From positions 48,529,715-48,593,714 of the forward strand of contig CM044955.1 in assembly GCA_024516035.1 (NCBI GenBank): a DNA stretch of 64,000 nt, given 5' to 3'. This document shows positions 23,045 through 35,441 of the stretch, in pieces. Numbering within the stretch: the first letter of the stretch is position 1; every line of letters begins with the position of its first letter. A program made the translations under genes and the position numbers. A model generated the notes under the pieces. That model made no database searches. It saw only the letters and a program-made list of their open reading frames with translations, and was not told where the DNA came from. This DNA is from Bactericera cockerelli (lineage: Eukaryota; Arthropoda; Insecta; Hemiptera; Triozidae).

Positions 23045-26000
23045 AAAAATTCTTTTTGATATTATGCCAGGGTCACAGGAATACTGTATTTTTTTTATTT
23101 AGATTTTTATGTATTTATTTGGTAATTTTCCTCCAACCTCAATAGCATTTTATGGCAGATTACCCGTAACCTTGGTGATTTGAGTGCAACAAAATGTAGG
23201 TATATTCTGAATTTCTATTTAATTATGTTCCGACATACATCTCCTAGGATTAATTTTGTTGTTTTGTTTTCAAGTTTTTTTTTGTCATATTATTCATTTA
23301 TTGTCAATCGGCCCTATTCATAAAAATAAACAAAAGCTTTAGAAGTAATTGCTTCAATCGGTATTTATAAACTTCTAAGAGCAAAAGCTACTGAGATATT
23401 ACCCTACCAGATCTTTTTGTAGGATTTCTAATTTTAATGTCATCCATCAGCTTTGTTGTGCTTAGTATAGCTATAACCAACATCACAAAAGCTCAATCCT
23501 AGGGGTCATCCACTAAGTCTTCACTTCGCTGGACGTAGCTAAACTTTAGAGATCTTACAAGAATCAAAATATTCAGAGTGCCAATGATCCTTGCTCCTGT
23601 AAGTTTCTGTACTGTCTAGGTATACCTTCATCATTTCAACAGCTATAAGGGCTTTTGAGAGCTTTCAAAAGCTGTACCATTGTTTTCCAAACACTCTTCT
23701 CTAATTAAAAGTTTAGAAATTTTCAAAGACTTCACTCAAAGTTCCTCGCGGATTGCTCATCTGTAAAGTTTTGATTGCTTGATAAACTTTCTTGCAATTA
23801 GTTTGATATGAATTTCATCTTCATTATTCAATGGAATTTTATTTAAACTTTAGCTCAAAACTGTGGGTAGTTGGATTGTAAAATAATAAATTAATAATAC
23901 AATCGGCGTGAATTCTAAACTTCAATAATAACAAACTTTTAAGAATTTTCAATAAGTTCTTCCTACAGTCAATTTCTTGTAAAGTTTTTTTTTTCAAACT
24001 AAGCACTTTCAAAATCAGTCGTGTTTAAGAACCTCAAATTATCTTTAAGTTTTTATTTTATCTCTCGCACTTAGTCATAGAAACTTGGGATGGAGTTGTG
24101 AAAACGGTATCCATAGGTATAGGTATTGATTTACTAACTTCTTTAAAAATAATTCAAAAACATACACATGTGATTCTACCATAATGAAGAAGCCAAAGTG
24201 ATCGAAAATTGATGTTAGAACTAAAAACACAAATTCTTGCACCCTCTTATCAACTAATATCTGAATTTCTATACTCCCGAGAGGACTTATCAAAATTTAT
24301 ACAAGAATACGTATTACACAACAAATTCTTTCTAAATGAGTTCATGAATCTCACCATCCTGTCTGAAGGCTTCCTGTTATCTCGTTGGGATTGAGCAAGA
24401 TTATTTCATTCAATGATTGTGCAATTTATCCATCGAAATTATGACCACCTTAATCTCAAATTCAGATAGAATTTAAAAGTCTGTTAATTAGGTCAATGGT
24501 TTTTAGAGGGACAAGAATGCAGCTAAATGTCATAGCAGGCGGTCACAACGGAGCATTCTGTACCCTAGACCCTCGTTCCTAGACCCTGGTAGCTACAGCT
24601 TGATATAGACGATTTTCGGGTCTCCGTTGAGGCCGCTTACATTTAATAACACCTTTAGATTATTTTTAGCGGTACCAGGGTTTAGGTCCCTGTAAGTATT
24701 CATGACGCGGTGGTGGAAGGATTTAGATGACCAGACCCAATGGGCAGACTCCTTTTATGTCCAATTTTGGAGCGGTATTTTATTCTCCATATCTGAGAAT
24801 CGCACAAAATACCCGCAATAATCGCAATCAATCTGGGATAGACCAGAAATGCCAACATCACCTGTTATTTAAATTTGCATGGTTAAACAAAATGTCAGAC
24901 TTATATAACGAATTTTGTTCATCGATTGAAGAATCTTAGAGAATAAGAACAGATGTATTTCAAAAATACCCACGCACGATGAAAAACGCAAGAGAAACCA
25001 AAATCCACCAATTATGATTTTATTAATATGCATCGAAACATTTGAAACCTTTATATTATTCTTTCTTCAAAGGTCACACTTAGAGTGCTCCCTTTCATTT
25101 TTCATTCTTTGAACAATTTGGATTCTCCATAAAATTTTGTTATCATTATTTTATCATTCTCATTTTTCTTTCCCCTTCTTGTTCAAACTATCTTTTCTCT
25201 TCAAAGGTCGCACTTCTCACCTCATGTCAGCCTCCTCCCAAGACCCCCCTCCCCTCCCTCTCTCTCTCGAGACCGCCTCGCTTCATCATGGGAAACATTT
25301 TGATAATTTCTTCTCAGAGGTGAATGAATTCTTCAGGTATTGCTCCTGATCAAAAGGAGAAGGGGTTCATACTCTGCATGCCTGTAGATCGAATGCTCTT
25401 AAGTCCTTTTGAAAATATAGGAAAAAGGAAAACACTGCAATTTGAGATCTATATTATAATGCTTTAGTATTGTTCTTGTATGATTATTTGATTATATTTA
25501 TATCTGATTGTTAAATTTAAAATGGAAACTTAAAATATTGGTTCAATTAATTAAAGGGTACAAATTAATCTTAAAGTTCTCAACGTGGACTTTAGAATAG
25601 ACCTTGATTTCATTCCGTCAATTAGTCAATAGTAGAATAATGTATGTATGTATGGTATGTTTATGTACCACTTGTAACAGTAAAAAGTTTTTTTAAGTCA
25701 TTATGATTATGAAAATCCCAATTGCATCATCTATGTAACATATTCCTTCTCTTATTACCGCCAATGGTCGCCATCCATACTCATTTTTCCTCAAGAGGTT
25801 TGAGTATACCCCGTAGCATCTAGAGTACAGAATTTTCCATCCAGACGGAATTTGAACCTTGCAGACGAAACTAAATACTTTATTTATTAAACAACAAACA
25901 TAATTATCAAAGTTGGTAGATAAAGGAACACCTGTGCGGAACCCGAGTGCTCTATCAATTAGAATTACTAGTAGAGTAATGTAAATTCTTCTGAAGAGGT

Positions 26001-27433
26001 AATTTTCCAATTTTTCACCTATTCGTATTCTGTTTACATGTCATTCATTTTCTGCGCCCTCACACCATCAATCTATTTTTTCTTCTTTCAATCTGCTCTA
26101 ATACTATATTTCTATAATTCCGTATTCACTCATGGTCTTTGTTCTTCTTTCTCACACATGCAGCCTATTCTCCCCTCTACTACATAAGTCCGTTTTTATT
26201 TGGAACAATTTCTGATAAAAAAAAAGTGAACTTGGAGGTATCTTTTATTTTAATTTATTGACTTGGATTTTGGTTTGACATGAGTTCGGGGTTGGTAAGA
26301 CCACTAGATAAGAAAATCTTCATATCATTTAATTATGAATCAATCCCTCTATTACTATAATTTTCCGTATGAAAGAATGAAATGAAATTATTTTCAAATC
26401 CTTAATGAAGATTGAATTGTAGGTACTTTAAGATGAATTTTTTTGTCATTGGGTGGATGTCAAATTTCATTGTAATTGACATACACCTGTTTTGTATTAC
26501 ACTTAAAAAATTAATAAATAACTTTAAAAAATTAATTTTTATGAGTAAGTAAAAAATTCGTCAACTGCCTATCTAAGGATAGATTTATAGTATCTACCAA
26601 AAAAAGAAACCACATACAGCAAGATAATTGAAAAAAAAATATCTCGAAAAAATCATTGACGTAACTAAATGAGTAACTCATTGTTATACGCACTATAATA
26701 ATTACGCCATTAGTTCTATACGAAAATAATTCCAAAAGAAATAGACAATGGTACATCAAGAGAGAAAAATGAAAGACACTGATACTTCAAGAGAGACAAA
26801 ACAGTCATCAAAAGGAACATGGCTAATATACACACACAATCTTCAGCTTGAGAAAAATAAACTAAATATCAAAGATCACGCAAACCTTTAAGGTAAATAC
26901 AAGTCACCAATTACGCCAACACTTTTGCAAGATACATAATATGAATGACGAATACAAGACCCTGTATATCTATATCCATGGGTGCTGAACAGTCCAGATA
27001 GCATCAATAGCAAACACACAGACCAGGCACTGCCAGCATCCACGGACCGTAGCATCAGATGGTGCCGGTATCGTGAGAACCAAGGGAACTGGGGAGGAAG
27101 GGCGTGTGAATGAGAGACCACTTGACATTTCACTGACCGCAAGAAACCTTTAAAACAGCCTGGTAACAGATGAACAGACAATAAAGAGAAAAACTGTAAT
27201 AAAACACATCATTTTTAAATATACCTACCTACCTAACACACCTACAAAATAAAAGTTAATTTACTAATAATAAATATTATGATGATAATAATGAAATAGG
27301 GGAAAATTATATGCACTTATAATTATGTTTAATGAATTGTTAATACTGTGTAGTAGGTTAATAGTTAATACCTATACATGAGACATTAACACTGACGAAA
27401 ATAAGGTACACCTACTTATTATTATATTAATAA
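23045..27433. other. Segment B, left part: no gene recognised
   Basis: This is the clean counterpart of 10775-15420. It contains AT-rich sequence, a short CT-rich stretch near 25230-25270, and an imperfect inverted pair of accctggta/taccagggt words near 24580-24680. Open frames of 60-105 codons show no family resemblance and no convincing splice sites. The first 140 bases are also present at 63857-64000 with about 98% identity by eye. Confidence 0.4.
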
Positions 27434-28543
27434 CTAGCCACGTTTAGGCTAGGCCTGCGGCGCGGTGTGTACACCGAGGCATGGCCGTGCTGGTGACAGA
27501 AAAATTATTGGTAGTTATGTATTGATAGTTAATTTGATACACTACTTTTTCTCACTTCATAACAATGACCATAAATTACGCAAATATGTATTATGATTAT
27601 GTAATCATCTCTATGTTGTGACACGAAATATTTAATTGAAAATAATCACAAAGTAAATAATATGGTAAAAACATTTCTAAGAATAATCATCCTCTCTTTC
27701 AATTGAAACCCTATTTCATTGTCTTAATTTGCGAAGGATCCTTCTTTTGTTCTATAGTATGTAGGTTCGAATAAATATTTTTGGTAGGTTAAAAATGCAG
27801 AAAGGATCAGTTCTAGGAATTTTCATTCCAGAAATCTATTTGGCCGGCCAAATTTGAGTGTGAAAAAGCTCAACTTTTAAAAAGTGGACATTTTTAAAAG
27901 AATCCAAATAGCGTTTATATAATTTCATTAGAAACCATACCAAATTTCAGCTTAATCGGACTTGTACTTTGCGAGATGTGCTATTTGTTAGTCCGCAAAC
28001 GTGGACACAATACAATTCCCGTGATGACATGTCTTTACATCATTGCGTAAATAACTAAAACATAAGAATAATAAACAAAAGAGTACTTAGTTTCAATAAT
28101 CAGAAAAGGTCATCTGTTTAGAAAGAAAAAAAAATCATCTCTACCATCCTCGAACAAGGAATCTCTTCGTAAAAAAGTATCGGTCCCACATATTTTAGGA
28201 CAAAAGCTTCAATGGCTTAATAGAAAACAAGGTCGAACTTCATTACCTAGATCTATTGGGTCATCCATATTTGAGAGTGAAAAAGCTCAACTTTTAAAAA
28301 TTGGACATTTTTAGCTCTTATACATTTTTAGCTGTTAAAGCTCTTATATATTGCCATTAGAAACCATACTAAATTTCAGCTCAATCGGACTTGAACAACG
28401 CGAGATTTTGAATAAGCTCAATTAAAAGCTCAAAGTGACGTTTTTTTTTCATAACTATTCAATAATTTAACTTAATCCAACTTAAGGTTTTCGAGTTTTA
28501 CGCCATTAAACATACACACACACAAACGAATCATAATATAAGA
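27434..28543 (-). mobile_element. Candidate non-autonomous Helitron
   Basis: On the minus strand it would begin TCTTATATTATG after a host A (28543) and end in CTAG before a host T (27434). These are the usual Helitron 5' TC, 3' CTRR and A|T insertion hallmarks. Near the 3' end it shares cacggccatgcct with the clearer Helitron at 60124-60350. There is a GC-rich region but only a weak hairpin before CTAG. Internally two related blocks (about 27850-27990 and 28265-28410) repeat aaagctcaacttttaaaa and aaatttcagct. No Rep/helicase frame was seen. Confidence 0.5.
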
Positions 28544-28681
28544 TGATAATAATAACAACAATTATAATCAAAAAGGGAGAAAAACTGATGAGAACAGAAA
28601 ATAATTTGTAAATACCTATAAATAAACTGTGAGAAATCGTTATACATGGTTAGCACTTAACATCTGGTGCCTGGTCCACTT

Positions 28682-29988
28682 CAGTGGCGGCTCCTCGGGG
28701 GATGAGGTGGAAGGACCTCTTCCTCAAAATTTCAGAGTATCATAAAAAATAAAATATCATGTAGACCAGTGATTATATCATAAGTAAAATTATAAATTAA
28801 TCCCCTATATCCTAAATATTTATGTTTTTTTCATTGTAGTAACATGTATTTATGTTTGATTTTATACTGGGCTTGACCCGTAAATATACAATTACAATTA
28901 CAATTACAATTTAAAATATTTGCACTTATTGCATCTATTATTGCATAAAGAATAATCGTCATAATGTCCAGGCGCTCCATGGCAAGAGTTCCGATTCTCC
29001 TCGTCCGATGACCTTGAAGTCTTGTGTTTTTACAATGGGAAAAGGAAGCAGAAGAGAAGCTCCTCGTCCGGCGAGAAGCTAGCATCATAATACTTGTGAC
29101 CATAGAATATCACGCGAAGAATATACAGGATAATCCTGTGGACTAATACCGATTTTTTCAAAAGAATGATGCTATCCTGAATATTAGAGAAAATTATTTA
29201 ATTAAATTACTATTTATTTCATCGGTACAAAATATGGTAAATTAAGGACAGTAACTAAATAAATTAAAGTTCAAATAATGTTTTTAAATTACTTTTGAAC
29301 CTTAAGAATCTTTTGGATTTCGGCACACCCTATCTACTTTCAAGTTTAGTTTTTTGTTGCCAGTAGCACGCACATCAACAGCGTTACATTTGTGGTGCTA
29401 GATATAGAACGATTTAAATAACATCTAGCAAAATTTTAGCATTAGAGAATATCATTGTTTTTGGTAATTTATATTTAGTTTGTTTTTATTATGTAATGAG
29501 GTATAAAAGAAATCCATTACTTACCAACCTAGCTTGAGAAAACTTTCTTGAAAATGAAACACAACATTTAACATCTTGAGGAAAAGAATTTAGCAATATC
29601 ATAGCGCCTTTCTAAAGGTATCTAGTATCAAGCCCTCACAGAAAACCGGCAACACTGCATTTATCATTGGCGCGGTTTAAAATTTAAAAATGATAACAAT
29701 TTTTTTGCAACAATCAATCAGAAATCTTTTGAATTCTTTTCTGTTATGAGCTTAAAAATATAAATGTTTGAGTTTGAAGTTTAAAGCTTAATAGTTTCAT
29801 GTTTTGATATTCTGGAAGTTATTTTAGTTGTGAATCATTCAAGTACTAGATCCATAAGATTAAAAACTGTTATGTTCTATCCTTCAGGAACTAAGTAAGT
29901 ACATAACATACAATAAGAATATATTCTTGAGATGTAGATTTAGGTCACATTCCTCTTCCCTTGAACTGAAGGGCACGAGCCGCCACTG
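28682..29988. mobile_element. Non-autonomous hAT-type DNA transposon
   Basis: The element begins CAGTGGCGGCTC and ends in its reverse complement GAGCCGCCACTG. It is flanked by a perfect 8-bp direct repeat GTCCACTT (28674-28681 and 29989-29996). An 8-bp target duplication with CAGTGGCGG-type ends is characteristic of hAT elements. The 1,307-bp interior has no transposase frame, so it is non-autonomous. The degraded copy near 16570-17750 contains the same element, so the insertion predates the split of the two copies. Confidence 0.88.
28790..28912 (+). repeat. Interspersed repeat 3' end with acaatt tail, nested in the hAT
   Basis: It ends with gggcttgacccgtaaatata followed by three to four (caatta) units. 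The same 3' end with a short tail lies at about 37940-38003. A simple-sequence 3' tail suggests a non-LTR-mobilised element. Confidence 0.6.
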
Positions 29989-29996
29989 GTCCACTT

Positions 29997-30852
29997 CCGG
30001 AGTTCCTGGGATATCTATCACCCCTAATACACTTAATACATACCCTAATTACCCTAATGTTATAATCATCACCACCCTCATGATATTGTAATCCTAATTA
30101 TGATCAATATAACATTTCCCTGAATGTTCTAAATTATTAGCATTAGAAAAATTATTCTTTTCTCTGAAGCACAATAAAATAAATGTAATAGCTCTGATGC
30201 CAATAAAAAACCCCAATGCCGTCGGTATAATCAGTATTATCCTTACCAATGGGTTTTGGATTTCTGGTTCTGGCTAATTTAGATTTTAGAATAATAAAAA
30301 TCAACACTCTCTCTTTCTTTCACACAATAGGTTACCCCTTCCTTCATGTCTCTTTCTAGAGGGGAGGTCTTGCCTCCTCTCTTGACATTATAGAGTGCGA
30401 AATTCGCACCTATCATTTAGTAATAAAGAGACTATGAATACTAAATATCAGATATCAGTGGGTAGATATCAGTCCCTAATTTTTAAGAGGCTATTCAAAG
30501 CTGATTATGGAGGCTGAATAATGAATAAGAAATGCGTAATGACAATAGGATATCCATATATCATAGTAAGTTATTGAAAGTGTATTGATATCCAAGAGTC
30601 ATCTATTGTAAATTTGTAAGACAAGTTCTTTTTATTTCCGAATTTTCATACGTACCTATTTAAATTAATTACAAGTATAAGATTTCTGATATTTCTAATC
30701 CAGAAGGGAAAGTAGATACTCTGAATGTTTGAGCGATTTCCTCTCTGGGTTAGAAGTGAATTTTTTGTAGTAATCAGGTGCAGTGATTGGATCAGATGCA
30801 GATGGTGTCCTGTCATTTAAGCTTTGGATTTCTGTGACATAACTTTTGGATT
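29997..30852. other. Segment B, right part: no gene seen
   Basis: AT-rich, single-copy in appearance apart from its degraded counterpart (about 17760-18535). Confidence 0.35.
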
Positions 30853-30937
30853 ATGTACATAATAATAATAATAATATCGCCTTATTTATACTGCCCGATT
30901 AGGACCCTTAAGTCCCATTATTCCAGCAGTAATCCCC
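30853..30937 (-). mobile_element. tRNA-headed SINE (family L), cut by the assembly gap
   Basis: On the minus strand this is the 3' half of the element intact at 46387-46585: shared words ttattccagcagt, gtcccatta, ccgatta and a terminal (ATT)n tail. The head should lie beyond 30937, in the N run. Confidence 0.75.
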
Positions 30938-31037
30938 NNNNNNNNNNNNNNNNNNNNNNNNNNNNNNNNNNNNNNNNNNNNNNNNNNNNNNNNNNNNNNN
31001 NNNNNNNNNNNNNNNNNNNNNNNNNNNNNNNNNNNNN
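30938..31037. other. Assembly gap, 100 N
   Basis: Exactly 100 N, the conventional placeholder for a scaffold gap of unknown length. Sequence on the right does not continue the SINE, so the join is not confirmed by sequence. Confidence 0.99.
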
Positions 31038-31494
31038 TCGAGCCTGCTTTATTATACTGTCCTCTTTCATTCCTCATCCTCACTTGGCCTATTTACCTTT
31101 ACCTCCCTACCGTTTGAACTTTGATCTCTCTCTTTTATTCTCAATAGCTTTACCAATTAAATTGATTAAAATTCAAATACTCGTATACTCGTATATGAAT
31201 TCAATATTTTCTCTCTCCCAATATTATTCTAACTCACCATTATGGTGGTCCTTTATCACTAGCAACCGTAGCTTCTCCGCAATCATTTCTCTTCTCTCTC
31301 ACACACTTTACTCACTTCTCTCTCTCTCTCTCTCTTTTCATTCGTTCTTTCCCTCCAGGAAATTTTAAAAAGCAGTTTTTCTCTAAATTTCCAATATATC
31401 TTATACTACAGTCATATTCGGTTAAGACTATGATGCATTAAAAGAAGGTTTTCAAGAGGTATGAACCCTAACCCCCACTATGGGGCAGTAAAAC
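31038..31494. other. Intergenic, CT-rich in places
   Basis: Pyrimidine-rich sequence with a short (CT)n at 31318-31335. No exon recognised. Confidence 0.35.
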
Positions 31495-31790
31495 TGGGTC
31501 AACACGAGCGCACGAATAGCTTAATGGTTAAGCACTCGCTGGCCATGCGGAAGGTCCCGGGTTCGAACCCCCGCGCCGACAAAAAATTGTATTCAAAAGT
31601 TGGTTACACTTGTTTGTAAGGGATACTTTCCGGTGTGCTCGTGTTGACACAGCACCTAAATGTGTCACTTGTCGCCAATCAGAGGGGAGGAATAAAGGCA
31701 TACTACAGGATGGGCAAGCTATAACACAGACCAGAAGCGTGTACAGTAGCTCCTGTTTCATGGCTACAAAATAAAAAGGTTATGAAAAAC
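31495..31790 (+). mobile_element. tRNA-headed SINE (family D)
   Basis: The head contains A box tagcttaatggttaagc and B box gggttcgaaccc. The body runs on for about 200 bases and ends near aaaataaaaagg. The only evidence for mobility is the head-plus-body architecture, as no second copy was found in the window. Confidence 0.6.
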
Positions 31791-32708
31791 CAGATGGTGG
31801 CAAACTTTAGCACTTGTGTACTCTGCTATCTCTGCTGGATAAACTTTAAACATTGTAACTGTGCGGTGGAAAACTTTACGCCTTCAGGTGTTGATCTTAT
31901 AGTGCTAATTTTCTAATGGAACTGAAACTACAACAGAGCCAAGCTAAACGAGGTGGGGTGTGTATTGTAAATATTGTTCAGCTGGAAGGCTAGAATGGAA
32001 GTTGAAGGGTACTATGCTTTCGTTCTGAATCCTCGTTGGCAGTAAAAACGGTCGGTATAATGAGACTTCATGTCTTATGCAGACAGTGTAAAGCTCTAAA
32101 GAAAGCTTTTACGTGGTTCTATACAGACTTAAAGTAAACACAGTTCCACGAAGCAACAATATAGTTTGATATTAAAAAAATCGGAGCAAAAATATATAAA
32201 AAAATTTACAGCAATTAACACAATACCAACGATTTCTAATGTTAGAAATTTATCGGAAGTTAAATTATTGGTAAGATTAGTCTGGCTGGGTGACTATAAA
32301 CAGGGAGTAGACCAGCCAATGCTGGTTCTGGACGCCCTTGTCAATTATTATTAGCCTCCTTGTAAAAACAGTGGTTGAAGTAGTGAGTCATTCCTCCACT
32401 GTCTGGCTACCATCGTTCACGATGACGCCACCCTATGATGATGAAGATTATTATTGCAATGACCCAGCTGGCTAGTTTATCGAGAAAAAAAAACATAATT
32501 TAGATTTATCAATTTTGGTGGTACCTAGTAGAAAAAAATATTTTTTTTTTTTTACAAAAATACACAATACTTCCGATTTCTAACTCGGAAGTAATTTTAA
32601 ACGAACAAATAATTAAATCTCGTAGGAATACACCTAATTAATAGTGCGTATACAGATACAGTATACACTATTAACTGTAGGAACGAGAGTCGTACTGTCG
32701 TATGCATG
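31791..32708. other. Intergenic, no gene seen
   Basis: Stops are frequent in all frames. A small palindromic word pair (cttccgatttctaactcgg, about 32570-32590) resembles words at 55225-55580, suggesting another short repeat family, but the boundaries are unclear. Confidence 0.3.
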
Positions 32709-32712
32709 TTAA

Positions 32713-33008
32713 CTCTTTGCGGCACAGCTCGGATTTTTTTTAATAACCTTTCCGGCACGGTGGTCCCCAGAAAGACCACTTGGAAAATGTACCTTACTGC
32801 ACGGTGGTCCATATGAGAGCTGTCTTTAGTATTGTCTCAGCACGCTTCACTCAGCCAGGGACCACTCAAGCTTCTTCCTATTGGATAAAAGTTTTCGGCT
32901 GTAGTCGGACATTGTCGTAGCTTTCACAGGGCACAACAAGTCAGGAGGGCCCGTGCAGTAAGGGTCAGATTTTTGTGGTCTTCCTTGGGACCACCGTGCC
33001 GCAAAGAG
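32713..33008. mobile_element. Candidate piggyBac-like MITE, right end degraded
   Basis: A TTAA (32709-32712) is followed by CTCTTTGCGGCAC, and the right end has the reverse complement GTGCCGCAAAGAG (ending 33008). Subterminal cggtggtcc/ggaccaccg words also face each other. TTAA targets and CYCTTTG-type ends are typical of piggyBac relatives. The right flank lacks TTAA, so one end is altered or the assignment is wrong. Confidence 0.5.
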
Positions 33009-33521
33009 AGCCAGTTTTTGTGAGATCACTGAAGTTCAACAACGTCCAGCTAGTTTAAGACTCGGTGGGTGACCAGTGTAACTTTCCATCGAAATAAAGT
33101 CCACTTCTCGAAAGACTTCGGAAATGAAAATTTCCGCACTTCTTCTTTTTTTTTAGAAAAAAAGAATCTTATTTTTGTATGGTTTTTTCTATAAAATAAT
33201 TTCGTCATGAACAGATAAATTAATTCAGTCGCAGTCCCCAAGAATCTCTCTGTTAACACAAAGCAATTCTATGTTCCATTTTTTTAACCACCCGTTCAAC
33301 AACCCCTCTCCAAATATCTCGAGAACCACTGTGATCCCTCCTCCTCTTATCCTTCAACCCCTCCCTTACCCCCCTTCGCCCCCCGAGTTGCTCCCCAACC
33401 CCTGAATTATTCCATCAGACTAACTAAGTGCCCCCTAGCTTCTAGTGCTGTAATTTTCAATTTTTGTCGAAAAATATTTTTTTGACGAGTTATTTTTTTT
33501 ACTCAACGCGACGGGGTGGAG
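33009..33521. other. Intergenic, C-rich stretch near 33290-33420
   Basis: No feature recognised. Confidence 0.3.
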
Positions 33522-34110
33522 ACTCTTTCTGTCCCTCTCTCTCTCTCTTTCTCTCTCTCTCACTCTCTCTCTCTCTTTTTCTCTCTCTCTCTTTCTCTCT
33601 CTCTCTCTTTTCTCTCTCTCTCTTTCTCTTTCTCTCTCTCTCTCTCCCTATCTCTCTCTATGTCTCCCTCTCTCCCTCCCTGTTTTATCCTCCTTCCCTC
33701 CCTCCCTCTTCCTAGACAAAAGTCTCTCTATTCTTCCCTCTTTTTCCAACATTCTCTCTCACTCTCTTCCTCCCCAATGGCCTTTCTCCGTCTTCAACTC
33801 TCTCTCTCTCTCTATCTCTCTCTCTTAGCCTTTCCTTCTCTTTCTTCATCTCAAATAAAAACTTCACTTTATATTTATTATTGCAGAAAGCTTTTGCAGA
33901 GAAGAGAGAGAGAGAGAGAGAGAGAAAAATAAAGAGAGAGAAATGACTAGAGAACGAGAGAAAATGAGCACAAATATTAAAAGGATATTATAATTATAAA
34001 GAAAGAGGAGGGGATAGAAAAAGAGCAATGAAACATAAAGAGGAAGAGAGGAAAAAAGAAGAAGGAGAAAGAGAGAGAAGGAAAATAAATAAAGAAGTAA
34101 AATGAAGGAA
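33522..34110. repeat. (CT)n tract followed by inverted (GA)n tract
   Basis: 33530-33850 is almost pure pyrimidine (CT with T and C interruptions). 33898-34110 is purine-rich on the same strand, so the two halves can pair. Long Ser/Leu-rich open frames here are low-complexity and rejected as genes. Confidence 0.9.
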
Positions 34111-34199
34111 AAATATGAAAGTATACAGTATACAACATAAACAAAACAGCAAAACAGCAGGAAATCGAGAGAAAAAATAAAGACAAGAAAAAATAAGTA

Positions 34200-34300
34200 A
34201 AAATTTAGCGCACTCGGCTTGCACACAAGTGACCACAATTCGAATCTCGGCTGGTTCCAATTTACTTTGAATGTGACGAGGTACTTAGGTATGAGGAAAA
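34200..34300 (+). repeat. Partial tRNA-headed SINE
   Basis: tagcgcactcggcttgcac followed by a B-box-like aattcgaatctcgg. The body is short and unmatched. Confidence 0.45.
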
Positions 34301-35284
34301 TTGAGTAGCTCTTAGTTCAGATAGCAACTAATGGACCAATTACAATGGTAGCCCGCGATAACAATGCACGTTAGTACCTCCAAATTAAACTTCCTAGTTA
34401 TGCAATAGGTAATGAAAAATGGCCTCCAGCCAAAAAAAAACCAAAAAAAAAAAAAAAAAAACGTTTGAGGGCTTTCAAGTTTCTCGTTTGAGCATAGCGA
34501 CATTCAAGTTACCTACGATAACATACCTAAGTATAGGCTATGTAACAGTTACATAGTTACTATGTATATTATGTCTGTCTAGTAGGTGTGCAACAATGCA
34601 ACTATGCATGCATACACTTGAAGCGTTGGTGTTGCAAATTTAGTGTTTTGCCCGTAGAACTTGTTCAGTTTTTCGCAAAGGTGTAATTACGTCATGGATT
34701 GCTATTTTGCGGTTTTGTGCAAAAGCTTTTCGCTTGTTGGCAAAAGGACAGTATTAAAATGGTGGAGTTTGCACACAGGGGAATGTAAATTTATTCCCGT
34801 CGTGATGATCATGCAGTTGAAAGCGACGCAAAAAAAATGTAAACGTTCCTGCGAATAGTTTCAAAACGAGTTAGGTCTTGGTCTTGACTGACCTCGATGT
34901 TTCAGATAAGTTTTAAGAGAAAAAAAAATCGAATTTAGATAAGTACCTAGTTTTGTTGATAGGTGTTATTATCAAGACAAAAAAATTGTTACAAAAATTG
35001 ATTTTAATCGATTTTTTTTAATATGTATATATTTTCAATAGAAAAGCGTATCAATTATTTAATTATGCTTCGAGTAAGACTAATTTTAATATATATAAGT
35101 CCATTAACTTCAACAGTTGTTTTGTTACCAATATAATGTGGTGAAACTCTCAAGTATTACATTGCGGAACATAACATGATACCGACATTGTGCTTTAGAT
35201 CCACACCTACGGATCCCAAACACTGTGTAAGATCGCATTGCTTTCTGAACAACTATACGAGCGCCTTATCAGTCGGCCACCTTT
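34301..35284. other. Intergenic with a SINE tail fragment
   Basis: 34790-34838 carries the 3' end of the 5S/tRNA SINE body (cccgtcgtgat, atgcagttgaaagcgacg, then an A run). 34431-34461 is an A-rich run. Otherwise nothing recognised. Confidence 0.45.
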
Positions 35285-35441
35285 CTAAAATTAAAAAAAA
35301 AAGTTATCATATTTGTGTTAATCACTTTCTTGATGTCACAACTATACCCGATCTCACTTCACTAATTCTACGCTGAAACCGGGACTTGAAACACCGACCT
35401 CCAGGTTACAAGTCCACCGCCTTATCGATCAAGCTACTGAG
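35285..35441 (-). mobile_element. tRNA-headed SINE (family T)
   Basis: The minus strand has agcttgatcgataaggcgg, a ttgtaac loop, gtttcaagtcccgg and the body gttgtgacatca with gattaacacaaatatgataa, as at 22505-22665 in the opposite orientation. Confidence 0.7.

Noticed and set aside
30853..31368. 171-codon frame spanning the N gap
   Set aside because: It reads through 100 placeholder N; both sides are SINE tail and CT-rich sequence.
31528..31761. 77-codon frame on the minus strand
   Set aside because: Antisense translation of the family D SINE.
33516..33932. 138-codon Ser/Leu-rich frame on the plus strand
   Set aside because: Pure (CT)n translation.
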